This document shows, in pieces, positions 29,218 through 38,599 of a stretch of 64,000 nt of DNA (its first letter is position 1; the number at the start of each line of letters is the position of its first letter). The stretch is from Blochmannia endosymbiont of Camponotus sp. GTDB lineage: Bacteria; Pseudomonadota; Gammaproteobacteria; Enterobacterales; Enterobacteriaceae. The stretch is from the NCBI RefSeq assembly GCF_023586085.1, contig NZ_CP097757.1, positions 716,613 through 780,612 of the forward strand, read 5' to 3'. A program made the position numbers and the translations under genes. Under the pieces are notes generated by a model. It did not search any database and was not told where the DNA came from. It saw only the letters and a program-made list of their open reading frames with translations.

Positions 29218-30704
29218 ATGAATAAAAATACTAAAAATCCTAGTTTTTTTTTTATGATTATGAAACTTTTGGAACAAATCCGGCGCTAGACAGACCAGCA
29301 CAATTTGCTGGAATTCGTACTAACGATACATTAACTCCCATAGAAGAAGAAAAAATATTATTTTGTCGCTTGTCAAACGATTATCTTCCTGACCCAAAAT
29401 CGGTACTTATTACAAAAATTACTCCTCAAGATACTTTACATAACGGTTTAATAGAACCTGAATTCGCCCGTCGTATCAATCAAATATTCTGTATACCCAA
29501 AACTTGCATACTTGGATATAATAATATTCATTTTGATGATGAATTCAGTAGAAATATTTTTTATAGAAATTTTTATGATCCTTATATATGGGCTTATCAA
29601 CAAGGAAACTCACGCTGGGATTTATTACATGTATTACGTGCTTATTATTCGCTATGTCCAAATGGGATTAAATGGCCATTAAATAATCAGAATAAACCTA
29701 GTTTTCGTCTAAAAGATTTAACGCAAGCAAACGCTATACAACACTCTAACGCTCATGACGCTATGTCAGATGTATATGCTACTTTAGAGTTAACAAAATT
29801 GACTAAAAGAGCTCAACCACAACTATTTCAGTTCTTATTTAACCATCGTACTAAATACCAACTGAAAAAAATAATCGATTTAGAAACTATGCGACCTCTA
29901 ATATTTATAACTAAAAAAATTAACAATAAATATCAGAATTTTTTAACCTATATAGCCCCAATTACTTGGCACCCTACAAATTCTAATATTTTAATCGCAT
30001 GTGATTTAAATGCAAATATTGATACTTTGTTACATTTAAATATAAATACAATATATCAAAAATTATATTCCAATCGTACGGCAATATATGATGTATTAAA
30101 AAATATACCATTACAACTGATCCGATTAAATACATGCCCCACTTTAATACCAATAAGTTTTTTTAATAAAAATAACATCAATATGAATTATTCCACACAG
30201 TTTTATAGCAATTATCAACATTGTTCAAAAAATTTAAATTTTCTCAGAATTTATGAAAATAGCGTTCATTTACGTAAAAAAATAAATACACTATATACTA
30301 TCATTGAATCATACATACGTCTAAAAGCTTTACGTCACAACTCCCATGTGGATTCTCAACTATATCATGGATTTTTTAATAATTATGATCGAAAAATAAT
30401 CTTAAATATCCAAAAAACTCATCCAAAAAATTTAAAAAATTTATGTACCGATAATGTTGATCGTCGCTTAAAACTATTATTGTACTATTATAGAGCTCGT
30501 AACTTTCCTAGCACTTTAGATCATCAAGAACAAAAAGAATGGTTAAATTATATAAAAAATAAATTATTTAATCACAGTCAATCAAAATCTTATAACGATA
30601 AATTGAACATACTTTTATCAATCTATAGCTATGATGAACAAAAAACTAAACTTCTACATTTATTACAAAAATATTATCAGCACCTTTATGAAGAGGTGCT
30701 TTAA
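29218..30704 (+). pseudogene. sbcB: Exonuclease I, frameshifted at a T10 run near its start
   Basis: Encodes the 3'-5' single-strand DNA exonuclease SbcB, but the frame is broken. From ATG 29218 (or 29212, same frame) translation gives MNKNTKNPSFFF, then ATGATTATG and a stop at about 29287-29289. The conserved frame, starting after an in-frame TAG at 29241, reads YDYETFGTNPALDRPAQFAG... to the end at 30704, aligning with E. coli through SNAHDAMSDVYAT and the C-terminal domain. The break lies in ten T (29244-29253). One extra T, or a -1 ribosomal shift on U UUU UUU, joins SFFF to YDYETFG, matching E. coli STFLFHDYETFG. The corrected protein has about 495 residues (E. coli 475). A restart at TTG 29370 would lose the catalytic Asp/Glu of DYE. 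It may be expressed by slippage; the rest of the frame is intact. Confidence 0.85.
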
Positions 30705-30711
30705 TTTTCAT
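30679..30711 (+). terminator. Terminator overlapping the end of sbcB
   Basis: AGCACCT (30679-30685) pairs with AGGTGCT (30694-30700) around an 8-nt loop, followed by TTTAATTTTC, which contains the sbcB stop codon. It looks like a compact intrinsic terminator partly inside the gene. Confidence 0.6.
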
Positions 30712-31038
30712 TAAAAACAATAGTTTTTAGCATTTTATCTATAGATACAAATACGATATGATCTAATATCAATTAAATTAGTCAAAAAATTACTACATAT
30801 AATATTATAAAAGATAATACATATCCATATTATAATTACTAATCATATATAATTATAATTCTAAAACCTTTTACATAATTAGTTTTAGACTAAAACATAC
30901 ATCAAATGTTATAAAATATCTTATAATTTAATTAAAGTATTAATTATGTACGTATAAAATAAAGTAACTGAATAACATTTAACCCTATACAAATTTAATT
31001 ATATTCGTTAAGATATTAGAGCATTAACAAATTTTTTA
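30712..31038. other. Spacer ahead of the his leader
   Basis: Featureless AT-rich sequence that should contain the his promoter. A TATTAG at 31014-31019 would place transcription start near 31026, just before the leader ORF, but no good -35 accompanies it. Confidence 0.35.
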
Positions 31039-31089
31039 ATGAAAAAATTATGCTTCAAAATGTTAATTTATCATCATGACCCTAATTGA
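31039..31089 (+). CDS. hisL: Probable decayed his operon leader peptide
   Basis: A 16-codon frame reads MKKLCFKMLIYHHDPN and stops at TGA, 130 nt before hisG. E. coli HisL, from memory, is MTRVQFKHHHHHHHPD: also 16 codons, with FK at 6-7, histidines at 12-13 and proline at 15, about 145 nt before hisG. Here only two of seven control His codons remain. A long hairpin follows at 31106-31163 where the attenuator should be. No Shine-Dalgarno is seen. I infer a relic, or a weakened version, of the histidine attenuation leader. A chance match is possible because the frame is short. Confidence 0.5.
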   Translation: MKKLCFKMLIYHHDPN

Positions 31090-31105
31090 TCCTCCAAATA
31101 AATTA

Positions 31106-31163
31106 ACAATAGAAATAATTTTAATCCTTTGTTCATTAACAATATCAAAATTAGTTCTATTGT
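31106..31163 (+). promoter_or_regulatory. Candidate his attenuator stem-loop
   Basis: Arms 31106-31125 and 31144-31163 pair over 18 of 20 positions, with an 18-nt loop, followed by ACAAATTTTATT. It lies between the leader ORF and hisG, where E. coli has the terminator stem. Unlike a classical attenuator the stem is A/U-rich. A second copy of ATTAACAATA (near 31103 and 31136) could allow an alternative fold. Confidence 0.45.
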
Positions 31164-31219
31164 ACAAATTTTATTAAAGTATTTAGTTATCACAAATTCT
31201 TTCATAAGGTAAAAATATC

Positions 31220-32119
31220 ATGTTGGATAGATCACGATTACGAATAGCGATGCAAAAATCAGGAAGATTAAGCAAAGAATCCCAACAACTTCTTGAACAA
31301 TGTGGCATTAAAATTAATTTACAGCAACAACGGCTACTAGCGTTTGCAGAAAATATGGCCATCGATATCATGAGAGTACGCGATGACGACATTCCTGGTT
31401 TAGTTATGGATAGTATTGTAGATTTAGGAATTATAGGAGAAAATGTATTAGAAGAAGCATTGTTATCAAGACGATCGCAAGGAGATCATCCTTGTTATGT
31501 TATGTTACGTCGATTAGATTTTGGAGATTGTAGACTATCTATGGCTTTACCAATAGATGAACCATGGCACGGGCCGAAATGTTTACAAGGAAAACGAATT
31601 GCAACTTCATATCCACATTTACTAAAACAGTATTTAGATAAATTGGGTATTAATTTTAAATCTTGCTTGCTAAACGGTTCGGTGGAAGTAGCGCCGCGCG
31701 TTGGATTAGCAGATGCAATTTGCGATCTTGTGTCTACTGGAGCCACACTAGAAGCTAACGGATTACATGAAGTAGAAGTGATTTATCGATCTAGAGCATG
31801 CCTTATTCAAAGATCTGGAAAATTATCAAACATAAAGCAATCATTAATAAATAAATTAATGATTCGTATCCAAGGGGTTATACAAGCTAGAGGTTCTAAA
31901 TACATCATGTTGCATGCTCCTACTGAACAACTAGAAGAAATTATTAATTTACTACCTGGAGCAGAAAGTCCAACAGTATTACCATTAGCAGGAAATCAAC
32001 ATCGTGTAGCAATATATATGGTCAGCAACGAAACATTATTTTGGGAAACAATGGAAAATTTAAAAAATCTTGGAGCCAGTTCTATTTTAGTATTACCAAT
32101 AGAAAAAATGATGGAATAA
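31220..32119 (+). CDS. hisG: ATP phosphoribosyltransferase
   Basis: First and normally feedback-inhibited step of histidine synthesis: ATP plus PRPP to phosphoribosyl-ATP. It has 299 residues, identical in length to E. coli, and is the long form with the C-terminal regulatory ACT-like domain (about 225-299: [27 protein letters not shown]). The catalytic core includes [28 protein letters not shown] and the PRPP loop [23 protein letters not shown] lies 9 nt before ATG 31220. Opens the hisGDCBHAFI operon in E. coli order. Confidence 0.97.
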   Translation: MLDRSRLRIAMQKSGRLSKESQQLLEQCGIKINLQQQRLLAFAENMAIDIMRVRDDDIPGLVMDSIVDLGIIGENVLEEALLSRRSQGDHPCYVMLRRLDFGDCRLSMALPIDEPWHGPKCLQGKRIATSYPHLLKQYLDKLGINFKSCLLNGSVEVAPRVGLADAICDLVSTGATLEANGLHEVEVIYRSRACLIQRSGKLSNIKQSLINKLMIRIQGVIQARGSKYIMLHAPTEQLEEIINLLPGAESPTVLPLAGNQHRVAIYMVSNETLFWETMENLKNLGASSILVLPIEKMME

Positions 32120-32123
32120 TATT

Positions 32124-33446
32124 ATGAGTGCTCATGAACATCCTATATCTATTTATTGGAACTGTTGTTCTAAATCTGAACAAAAAAAATTACTTATCCG
32201 TCCAATAGACAACAACTTAAAAAGTATCAGTGTAAATGTTAAAGATGTCCTTAATCAAGTCCATAATGAAGGAGATCGCGCTTTATTTAAATTTAATCTG
32301 CATTTTGATAACGTGCAAACTAAAAAATTGAGAATTCCATCTGAAGCTATCATAAAATCAGGCAATAATTTATCTAACACCATAAAAAAAGCAATACACG
32401 TTGCGATAACTAATATTACACAATTTCATCAAGCACAATATCCTGCAGAAATAAATTTAGAAACTTCCCCCGAAGTATACTGTCGACAAATTATTCGACC
32501 ATTAAACGTTGTCGGACTATATATTCCGGGAGGAACTGCACCGTTGCTATCAACAGTGATGATGTTGGGCATTCCAGCTCGTATTGCTCAATGTAAGCGC
32601 ATTATATTATGTTCTCCTCCTCCGGTGCCCGACATAATTATATATACTGCACAACTTTGTGGTATCAATGAGATTTATCAAATAGGAGGAATCCAAGCTA
32701 TAGCTGCTATGGGATTTGGTACTGAATCTGTTCCAAAAGTAGATAAAATATTTGGACCAGGTAATGCTTGGGTTACTGAAGCAAAACGGCAAATTAGTTT
32801 TGCACCAAATGGAACCGCTATCGATATGTTGGCTGGGCCTTCCGAGGTATTGATTATTGCAGATAATACAGCTAATCCTATTTTTATCGCGGCAGATCTT
32901 TTATCACAAGCAGAACATGGACCTGATTCGCATGTGATATTAATCACTCCCAGTATACACATTGCAGAACAAACAAAACAAGAACTACATAAACAACTAC
33001 AAATACTACCACGTAAAAATATAATTAAGGATTCATTAACTAATGGTCATATAATTATTACTGATAATTTAATGGAATGTTTTTCCATAAGTAACAGTTA
33101 CGCTCCAGAACACCTAATCATTCACATTAAAAATGCCCAAGATTATTTAAATCACGTCATAAACGCCGGGTCAATATTTCTTGGCGATTGGTCTCCAGAA
33201 GTTGCTGGAGACTATGCAAGCGGCCCTAATCATGTGTTGCCTACATACGGGCGTTCAATTACTACATCTGGTCTGGGAGTTGTAGATTTTCAAAAAAGAA
33301 TATCGGTGCAACAATTAACTCAAAATGGATTATTAAAATTATCACCAACAATTAAAACATTAGCACAAATTGAAAAATTAAAAGCTCATGAATACGCTGT
33401 AATATATCGCATCAATCATATCAAGGAACAAAATGAACATTCGTGA
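32124..33446 (+). CDS. hisD: Histidinol dehydrogenase
   Basis: NAD- and zinc-dependent enzyme for the last two steps, L-histidinol to L-histidine. It has 440 residues (E. coli 434). PLNVVGLYIPGGTAPLLSTVMMLGIPA, the GNAWVTEAKR block, AEHGPDSHVILIT with the zinc/catalytic residues, and GPNHVLPTYGRS are all present. Begins 5 nt after hisG and overlaps hisC by 14 nt, implying translational coupling. Confidence 0.97.
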   Translation: MSAHEHPISIYWNCCSKSEQKKLLIRPIDNNLKSISVNVKDVLNQVHNEGDRALFKFNLHFDNVQTKKLRIPSEAIIKSGNNLSNTIKKAIHVAITNITQFHQAQYPAEINLETSPEVYCRQIIRPLNVVGLYIPGGTAPLLSTVMMLGIPARIAQCKRIILCSPPPVPDIIIYTAQLCGINEIYQIGGIQAIAAMGFGTESVPKVDKIFGPGNAWVTEAKRQISFAPNGTAIDMLAGPSEVLIIADNTANPIFIAADLLSQAEHGPDSHVILITPSIHIAEQTKQELHKQLQILPRKNIIKDSLTNGHIIITDNLMECFSISNSYAPEHLIIHIKNAQDYLNHVINAGSIFLGDWSPEVAGDYASGPNHVLPTYGRSITTSGLGVVDFQKRISVQQLTQNGLLKLSPTIKTLAQIEKLKAHEYAVIYRINHIKEQNEHS

Positions 33447-34509
33447 CTTAGCTAGGAACAATATATTAACTCTAAAACCTTATCAATCTGCCAGAAAATT
33501 AACACATTCAGGTAACATATGGCTTAACGCCAATGAATTTCCGATCGCTCCTGACTATCAATTACGTTATGAAAAAATTCACCGATATCCTATGTGCCAA
33601 CCACAAGAAATAATTAATAGATATGCTTACTATGCCGGAGTACGATCTGATCAAGTTTTAGTATCTAGAGGGGCTGATGAAAGTATTGAGTTATTAATGA
33701 AAGTATTTTGTAATCCCGGAAAAGACGTGATTGTATTTTGCCCTCCAACATATGGTATGTACAAAACCACTGCTGAAATTTTAGGAATTAATTATCGGAT
33801 CATACCAAAAAATAAAAACTGGCAACTTGATTTAGTATCTATTAAATCACAATTAAATAATGTTAAATTAATTTATATTTGTAACCCAAATAATCCTACT
33901 GGTAATATTATTCATCTAAATAGTTTAAAAAAATTGTTAAATATTATCCAAAATCAAGCGCTATTAATAACTGATGAAGCATACATTGACTTTTGTCCTG
34001 ATGCAAGCTTAGTACGCTGGTTATCCATGTATCCACATCTGGTTATTTTAAGAACTTTATCAAAAGCTTTCGCGCTGGCGGGAATACGTTGCGGTTTTAC
34101 TTTAGCTAATCCAGAAATTATTAAATTATTAGAAAAAGTTATAGCACCATATCCATTGTCTATTCCAGTCATTGACATCGCAGAACAAGCTTTGGCTCCG
34201 ATAAACATACAATATACTAAAAACAGAATAACTATAATTAATACGAACCGAGAGATATTAATTACGGGTTTAAAACAATGCTCTTGTGTTCAAAAAGTGT
34301 TTAATAGTAATGCTAATTATGTATTAGTTAGATTTAATCCAAAATATCAGGTTTTTAATGCACTATTAAATCAAGGTATAGTTTTAAGAGACCAAAGCAA
34401 CCAACTAGGATTAATCAATTGCTTACGAATCACTGTTGGTACATTTAATGAATGTAGGCACGTAGTTTCTGTTTTAAAAAAACTACGAGTTTCATCATTA
34501 TCTACGTAA
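33433..34509 (+). CDS. hisC: Histidinol-phosphate aminotransferase
   Basis: PLP enzyme that makes L-histidinol phosphate from imidazole acetol phosphate and glutamate. It has 358 residues (E. coli 356). The PLP-binding features are visible: NPNNPTG, DEAYIDF and RTLSKAFALAGIRCG with the Schiff-base lysine. Its ATG lies inside the hisD coding sequence, preceded by AAGGAACAAA. Confidence 0.96.
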   Translation: MNIRDLARNNILTLKPYQSARKLTHSGNIWLNANEFPIAPDYQLRYEKIHRYPMCQPQEIINRYAYYAGVRSDQVLVSRGADESIELLMKVFCNPGKDVIVFCPPTYGMYKTTAEILGINYRIIPKNKNWQLDLVSIKSQLNNVKLIYICNPNNPTGNIIHLNSLKKLLNIIQNQALLITDEAYIDFCPDASLVRWLSMYPHLVILRTLSKAFALAGIRCGFTLANPEIIKLLEKVIAPYPLSIPVIDIAEQALAPINIQYTKNRITIINTNREILITGLKQCSCVQKVFNSNANYVLVRFNPKYQVFNALLNQGIVLRDQSNQLGLINCLRITVGTFNECRHVVSVLKKLRVSSLST

Positions 34510-34528
34510 AATAAATATAGGAATACTC

Positions 34529-35599
34529 ATGTTTCATAAAATTTTGTTTATAGATCGAGATGGAACTCTCATTAACGAACCAAAAGACAATTTTCAAGTT
34601 GATTCTTTAGATAAGTTCTCATTAGAACCACATGTTATTTCTGCTCTTATAGCTCTGAAAAGTATAGGTTTTGAATTTGTTATAGTTACTAATCAAAATG
34701 GACTAGGAAGCGTTTCATTTCCCAAAGAAAAATTTGATGAACTACATTATCTAATGATTAAAATATTTCAATCTCAAGGTATTACGTTTAATCAAATATT
34801 AATTTGCCCTCATTTTCCTGAAGAACAATGTAGTTGTCGAAAACCAAAAACTGCTTTAGTAAATCCTTGGTTAATTGATAACAGATTAAATAAATTTAAT
34901 AGTTATGTCATTGGAGATCGAGATACTGATATGATTTTAGCAACCAATATGGGTATCCAAGGAATACAGTATCATCGTATTAATTTTGGTTGGGAAAAAA
35001 TTAAAAACTATTTAATACAACATTACAGATCAGCACATATTCATCGTACCACTGAAGAAACTAATATAGATATAAAGATATGGTTAGATCAAAATGATAA
35101 AAGTTATATTGATACTGGAATTAATTTTTTTAATCATATGTTACAGCAAATAGCTATCCATGCTGGATTACGTATGAACATTATAGCAAAAGGCGATTTA
35201 TATATAGACGATCATCATACTGTTGAAGATACTGCTTTAACATTAGGAGAAGCTTTAACCGCAGCACTAAACAATAAATGTGGTATTAAAAGATTTGGAT
35301 TCACCTTACCTATGGATGAAAGTATTGCACAATGTATATTAGATCTTTCTGGACGAACATACTTTCACTATCAAGCTAAATATAATTTTCAAAAAATAGG
35401 AGATCTTAGCACTGAAATGATAGAACATTTTTTCCGTTCATTATCTTCAAAAATGAGCTGTGCTTTACATTTGCAAGCAACCGGTGATAACGACCACCAT
35501 AAAGCAGAAAGTTTATTTAAATCTTTTGGCCGAGCATTGCGCCAAGCTATTTATATAGATAATAATAATATACCAAGCTCTAAAGGAACATTGCTATGA
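34529..35599 (+). CDS. hisB: Bifunctional histidinol-phosphatase / imidazoleglycerol-phosphate dehydratase
   Basis: It has 356 residues (E. coli 355). The N-terminal HAD phosphatase (about 1-165) has FIDRDGTLI with the nucleophile Asp, a CxHx(n)CxC-type zinc loop (CPHFPEEQCSCRKPK) and GDRDTDM. The C-terminal dehydratase has the metal-binding repeats DDHHTVEDT and GDNDHHKAES and the HMLQQIAIHAGL stretch. The stop codon overlaps the hisH start by 4 nt. Confidence 0.97.
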   Translation: MFHKILFIDRDGTLINEPKDNFQVDSLDKFSLEPHVISALIALKSIGFEFVIVTNQNGLGSVSFPKEKFDELHYLMIKIFQSQGITFNQILICPHFPEEQCSCRKPKTALVNPWLIDNRLNKFNSYVIGDRDTDMILATNMGIQGIQYHRINFGWEKIKNYLIQHYRSAHIHRTTEETNIDIKIWLDQNDKSYIDTGINFFNHMLQQIAIHAGLRMNIIAKGDLYIDDHHTVEDTALTLGEALTAALNNKCGIKRFGFTLPMDESIAQCILDLSGRTYFHYQAKYNFQKIGDLSTEMIEHFFRSLSSKMSCALHLQATGDNDHHKAESLFKSFGRALRQAIYIDNNNIPSSKGTLL

Positions 35600-36185
35600 A
35601 TATAGTTATTATAAATACCAATTGCTCTAATTTATTTTCTGTAAAAACCATGCTACATAAACTCGGACACAATCCAATAATAAGTGATAAAGTTGATATT
35701 ATATCTAAAGCAGATAAACTGTTTTTACCGGGAGTTGGTACCGCCGCAGCCGCAATGAAGCAATTAAAAAAAAAAATCTAGTTACGTTAATACAAAATTG
35801 TACTAAACCAATATTAGGTATTTGTTTGGGAATGCAGTTATTTGGGGCTCATAGCGACGAAAATAATGGCATCAAAACCTTAAAAATTATTAATGTACCC
35901 GTTAAACGTATGAAGTACTATGGTTTTCCGCTACCACATATGGGATGGAATACTGTTACTGTTTCTAAAAAAAATTCTTTATTTGATGGTATAAAGAAAA
36001 ACAATTATTTCTATTTTGCACATAGTTATTTAATTGAAATATGTCATATAACCATTGCTGAAACAAATTACGGCCAATCATTTAGTTCGGTTATAGAATA
36101 TAATAATTTTTTTGGTGTACAGTTTCATCCAGAAAAATCAGGCATTCCTGGACAACAATTAGTAAAAAATTTTTTGGAGATTTAA
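35596..36185 (+). pseudogene. hisH: Imidazole glycerol phosphate synthase glutaminase subunit, split at an A11 run
   Basis: HisH supplies ammonia from glutamine to HisF. The first part (35596-35781) runs MNIVIINTNCSNLFSV...GVGTAAAAMKQLKKKI and stops at TAG right after eleven A (35766-35776). The remainder continues in the -1 frame: NLVTLIQNCTKPILGICLGMQLFG..., with the catalytic cysteine of GICLGMQ and HPE in VQFHPEKSG, to 36185. One extra A (or two fewer) would give a 196-residue protein, the exact E. coli length. No other damage is visible, so either the break is very recent or transcriptional or ribosomal slippage on the A run makes some full product. HisF can use free ammonia without HisH. 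Flanked tightly by hisB (4-nt overlap) and hisA (3 nt). Confidence 0.9.
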
Positions 36186-36188
36186 TTT

Positions 36189-36929
36189 GTGATTATTCCC
36201 GCGTTAGATATTATTAACGGAAAAATAGTTAGACTGTATCAGGGATCTTATCATATGAAAACTAATTACGGAAACCCTGTATCATTATTAAGACAATATA
36301 TACGCCAGGGAGCAAAAATGATACATTTAGTTGATTTAACTGGCGCACAGAATACAGCAAAAAAACAAAGTTTATTAATTAGTCAATTAATAAAAGAAGC
36401 TCATCCTTCATCAAAGATACAAATAGGAGGAGGTATACGTAATACCACAGATATAGAATTTCTCATAGAATCAGGAGCAACACGTATAGTATTCGGTTCT
36501 GTAGCAATTACAAATCCAAAAATGGTAAAGAAATGGTTTAAATATTTTGATCCAAATCATTTGGTTTTAGCAGTAGATATACGCATTTCTCCTACAAAAG
36601 ATCGAAAAATAGCTATTCACGGTTGGCAAAAAGAAACTAATTTGAAATTAGAGCAAATAATAGAAGAATATTATGCTATAGGATTAAAACATGTTCTTTG
36701 TACAGATATTTCTAAAGATGGAACTTTATTAGGTAGTAACATATCTTTATATCAATCCGTATGTCGTTCTTGGCCAAAAATATCATTTCAATCATCTGGA
36801 GGCGTTTATAAACTCACAGAAATCTCCAAATTACGTTGTGCTGGAGTCAAAGCAATAATTATTGGTCGTGCTTTTTTAGAAAATAAATTTACTGTTGCTG
36901 AGGCAATATCATGTTGGCAAAACGAATAA
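36189..36929 (+). CDS. hisA: ProFAR isomerase HisA
   Basis: TIM-barrel isomerase that opens the ribosyl ring of ProFAR to give PRFAR. It has 246 residues (E. coli 245). [18 protein letters not shown] carries the N-terminal catalytic Asp, [17 protein letters not shown] and the second half [13 protein letters not shown] the C-terminal catalytic Asp and phosphate loops. The start is GTG at 36189 with GGAG 9 nt upstream inside hisH. Overlaps hisF by 19 nt. Confidence 0.96.
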   Translation: MIIPALDIINGKIVRLYQGSYHMKTNYGNPVSLLRQYIRQGAKMIHLVDLTGAQNTAKKQSLLISQLIKEAHPSSKIQIGGGIRNTTDIEFLIESGATRIVFGSVAITNPKMVKKWFKYFDPNHLVLAVDIRISPTKDRKIAIHGWQKETNLKLEQIIEEYYAIGLKHVLCTDISKDGTLLGSNISLYQSVCRSWPKISFQSSGGVYKLTEISKLRCAGVKAIIIGRAFLENKFTVAEAISCWQNE

Positions 36930-37687
36930 TTCCTTGTCTTGATGTAGTTAATAATAAAGTAATAAAAGGGGTGCAATTTAAAAATCACAAAATTGTAGGG
37001 GATATTTTAGATTTAGCAAACCGTTATGAAAGAGAAGGAGCTGATGAATTAGTATTTTATGATATTACAGCATCACCTAAAAACCAAGTAGTAGATAAGA
37101 AATGGATTTCTCGAATTGCCGAAATAATAAATATTCCATTTTGTGTTGCAGGAGGAATTAGTACAGTAAAACAGGCTAAACAAATTCTTGCATCTGGAGC
37201 TGATAAGATTTCAATTAATTCTCCTGCTTTAATAAACCCAACACTAATCCAAAGATTAGCTGATCATTTAGGTACACAATGTGTTGTAGTTAGTATAGAC
37301 ACTTGGCATAATCCTAAAAAAAAAATATATCAAGTACAATGCTACACTGGAGATAGTTATCGCACAAAAACTACAACATGGAAAACATTAGATTGGGTTA
37401 AAAAAGTACAAGAATATGGGGCTGGAGAAATAGTATTAAACATGATGAATCAAGACGGCATGAAAAATGGTTATGATCTAGATCAATTAAAACACATTAG
37501 AAAGCATTGCAAAATTCCGCTCATAGCTTCTGGAGGAGCTGGTACTTATCAGCATTTTTTGGAAGCTTTTCGTGATGCTGATGTAGATGGCGCATTAGCA
37601 GCTTCAGTCTTTCATAAAAAAATTATTGATATTCATAAGTTAAAACAATTCTTATCTAAAGAAGGAATACAAATTAGATTATGTTAA
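36911..37687 (+). CDS. hisF: Imidazole glycerol phosphate synthase cyclase subunit
   Basis: TIM-barrel cyclase that combines PRFAR with ammonia to give IGP and AICAR. It has 258 residues, as in E. coli. Catalytic D11 is in IIPCLDV and the second Asp in [23 protein letters not shown] and the [12 protein letters not shown] phosphate loops are intact. A run of 10 A (37316-37325) is in frame (NPKKKIYQV). It can work with free ammonia, which matters because its glutaminase partner hisH is broken upstream. Confidence 0.97.
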   Translation: MLAKRIIPCLDVVNNKVIKGVQFKNHKIVGDILDLANRYEREGADELVFYDITASPKNQVVDKKWISRIAEIINIPFCVAGGISTVKQAKQILASGADKISINSPALINPTLIQRLADHLGTQCVVVSIDTWHNPKKKIYQVQCYTGDSYRTKTTTWKTLDWVKKVQEYGAGEIVLNMMNQDGMKNGYDLDQLKHIRKHCKIPLIASGGAGTYQHFLEAFRDADVDGALAASVFHKKIIDIHKLKQFLSKEGIQIRLC

Positions 37688-38334
37688 TCACAAATAAACA
37701 TCAACAATTAAATTGGACTAAAAATCACGGTTTAATACCTGCTATTGTGCAACATGCTAGATCAGGAGAAGTGTTAATGCTAGGACATATGAGTAAAGAA
37801 TCGATGATAAAAACAGAACAAACCAAGCATGTTACTTTTTTTTCACGTAGCAAAAATAGATTATGGACTAAAGGAGAAACATCTGGAAACACATTAAAAT
37901 TAATTAATTGGCATTCAGATTGTGATCATGACACATTATTAATTTTTGTTGTACCTCACGGACCTACTTGTCACAACAAAACTAGTAGTTGCTTTCATCC
38001 TGGAATAGCAGATTTAAGTTTTCTTTATCAACTAGAAAAAATTATATCTTCAAAAAAAAATATACCATTCCATCCTAATAATTCATCTTATACATCTCGT
38101 TTATATGCTAGTGGTATTAAACGTATTGCTCAAAAAGTTGGAGAAGAAGGTTTAGAAACTGCACTTGCAGCACTTTCTGATAGAAATAACACAAAAGAAC
38201 TTATCAATGAAGCATCAGATCTAATTTATCACCTATTGGTCCTGTTACAATCCAAGTCATCTAATTTTGACGCAATTATTCAAGAACTAAAAACACGACA
38301 TCATGATAGTAAACAGATAAAAAATGACATATAA
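37681..38334 (+). CDS. hisI: Bifunctional PR-AMP cyclohydrolase / PR-ATP pyrophosphatase
   Basis: Steps two and three of the pathway in one protein of 217 residues (E. coli HisIE 203). The N-terminal cyclohydrolase half has [26 protein letters not shown] with metal ligands, and [12 protein letters not shown]. The C-terminal pyrophosphatase half has [17 protein letters not shown] and [14 protein letters not shown]. Overlaps hisF by 7 nt and ends the operon. An A9 run near 38052 stays in frame. Confidence 0.96.
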   Translation: MLITNKHQQLNWTKNHGLIPAIVQHARSGEVLMLGHMSKESMIKTEQTKHVTFFSRSKNRLWTKGETSGNTLKLINWHSDCDHDTLLIFVVPHGPTCHNKTSSCFHPGIADLSFLYQLEKIISSKKNIPFHPNNSSYTSRLYASGIKRIAQKVGEEGLETALAALSDRNNTKELINEASDLIYHLLVLLQSKSSNFDAIIQELKTRHHDSKQIKNDI

Positions 38335-38348
38335 AAACAGTATAACAC

Positions 38349-38385
38349 AAATAAATATTAACAAGATTGGTCTCAATATTTATTT
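38349..38385 (+). terminator. Candidate his operon terminator
   Basis: An 11-bp perfect A/U stem (38349-38359 with 38375-38385) and a 15-nt loop begin 15 nt after the hisI stop. A second, imperfect hairpin (38481-38510) lies nearer gnd. Both are weak by GC content; since hisI and gnd converge, either could serve both directions. Confidence 0.4.
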
Positions 38386-38599
38386 ATCTTATATACAAAT
38401 ACCATAATAAATTTAATAATCCTTTATAAATTTATTATGTTGATATTAATAATAAACTAAACCTTATTAAGGTACAGAAAATTTTTCATATCTAATTATA
38501 GATGAAAAATATCAATATTCACAAAAAATATATCTATGCGTTTTATATTTGCATCAATATTATCACATTCATTTAACTCACACAGTAATGTTTTTATTT

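Noticed and set aside
29370-30704. Treating sbcB as an intact gene starting at TTG 29370
   Set aside because: The conserved frame extends upstream through the catalytic DYE motif to the T10 run, so this start would delete essential residues.
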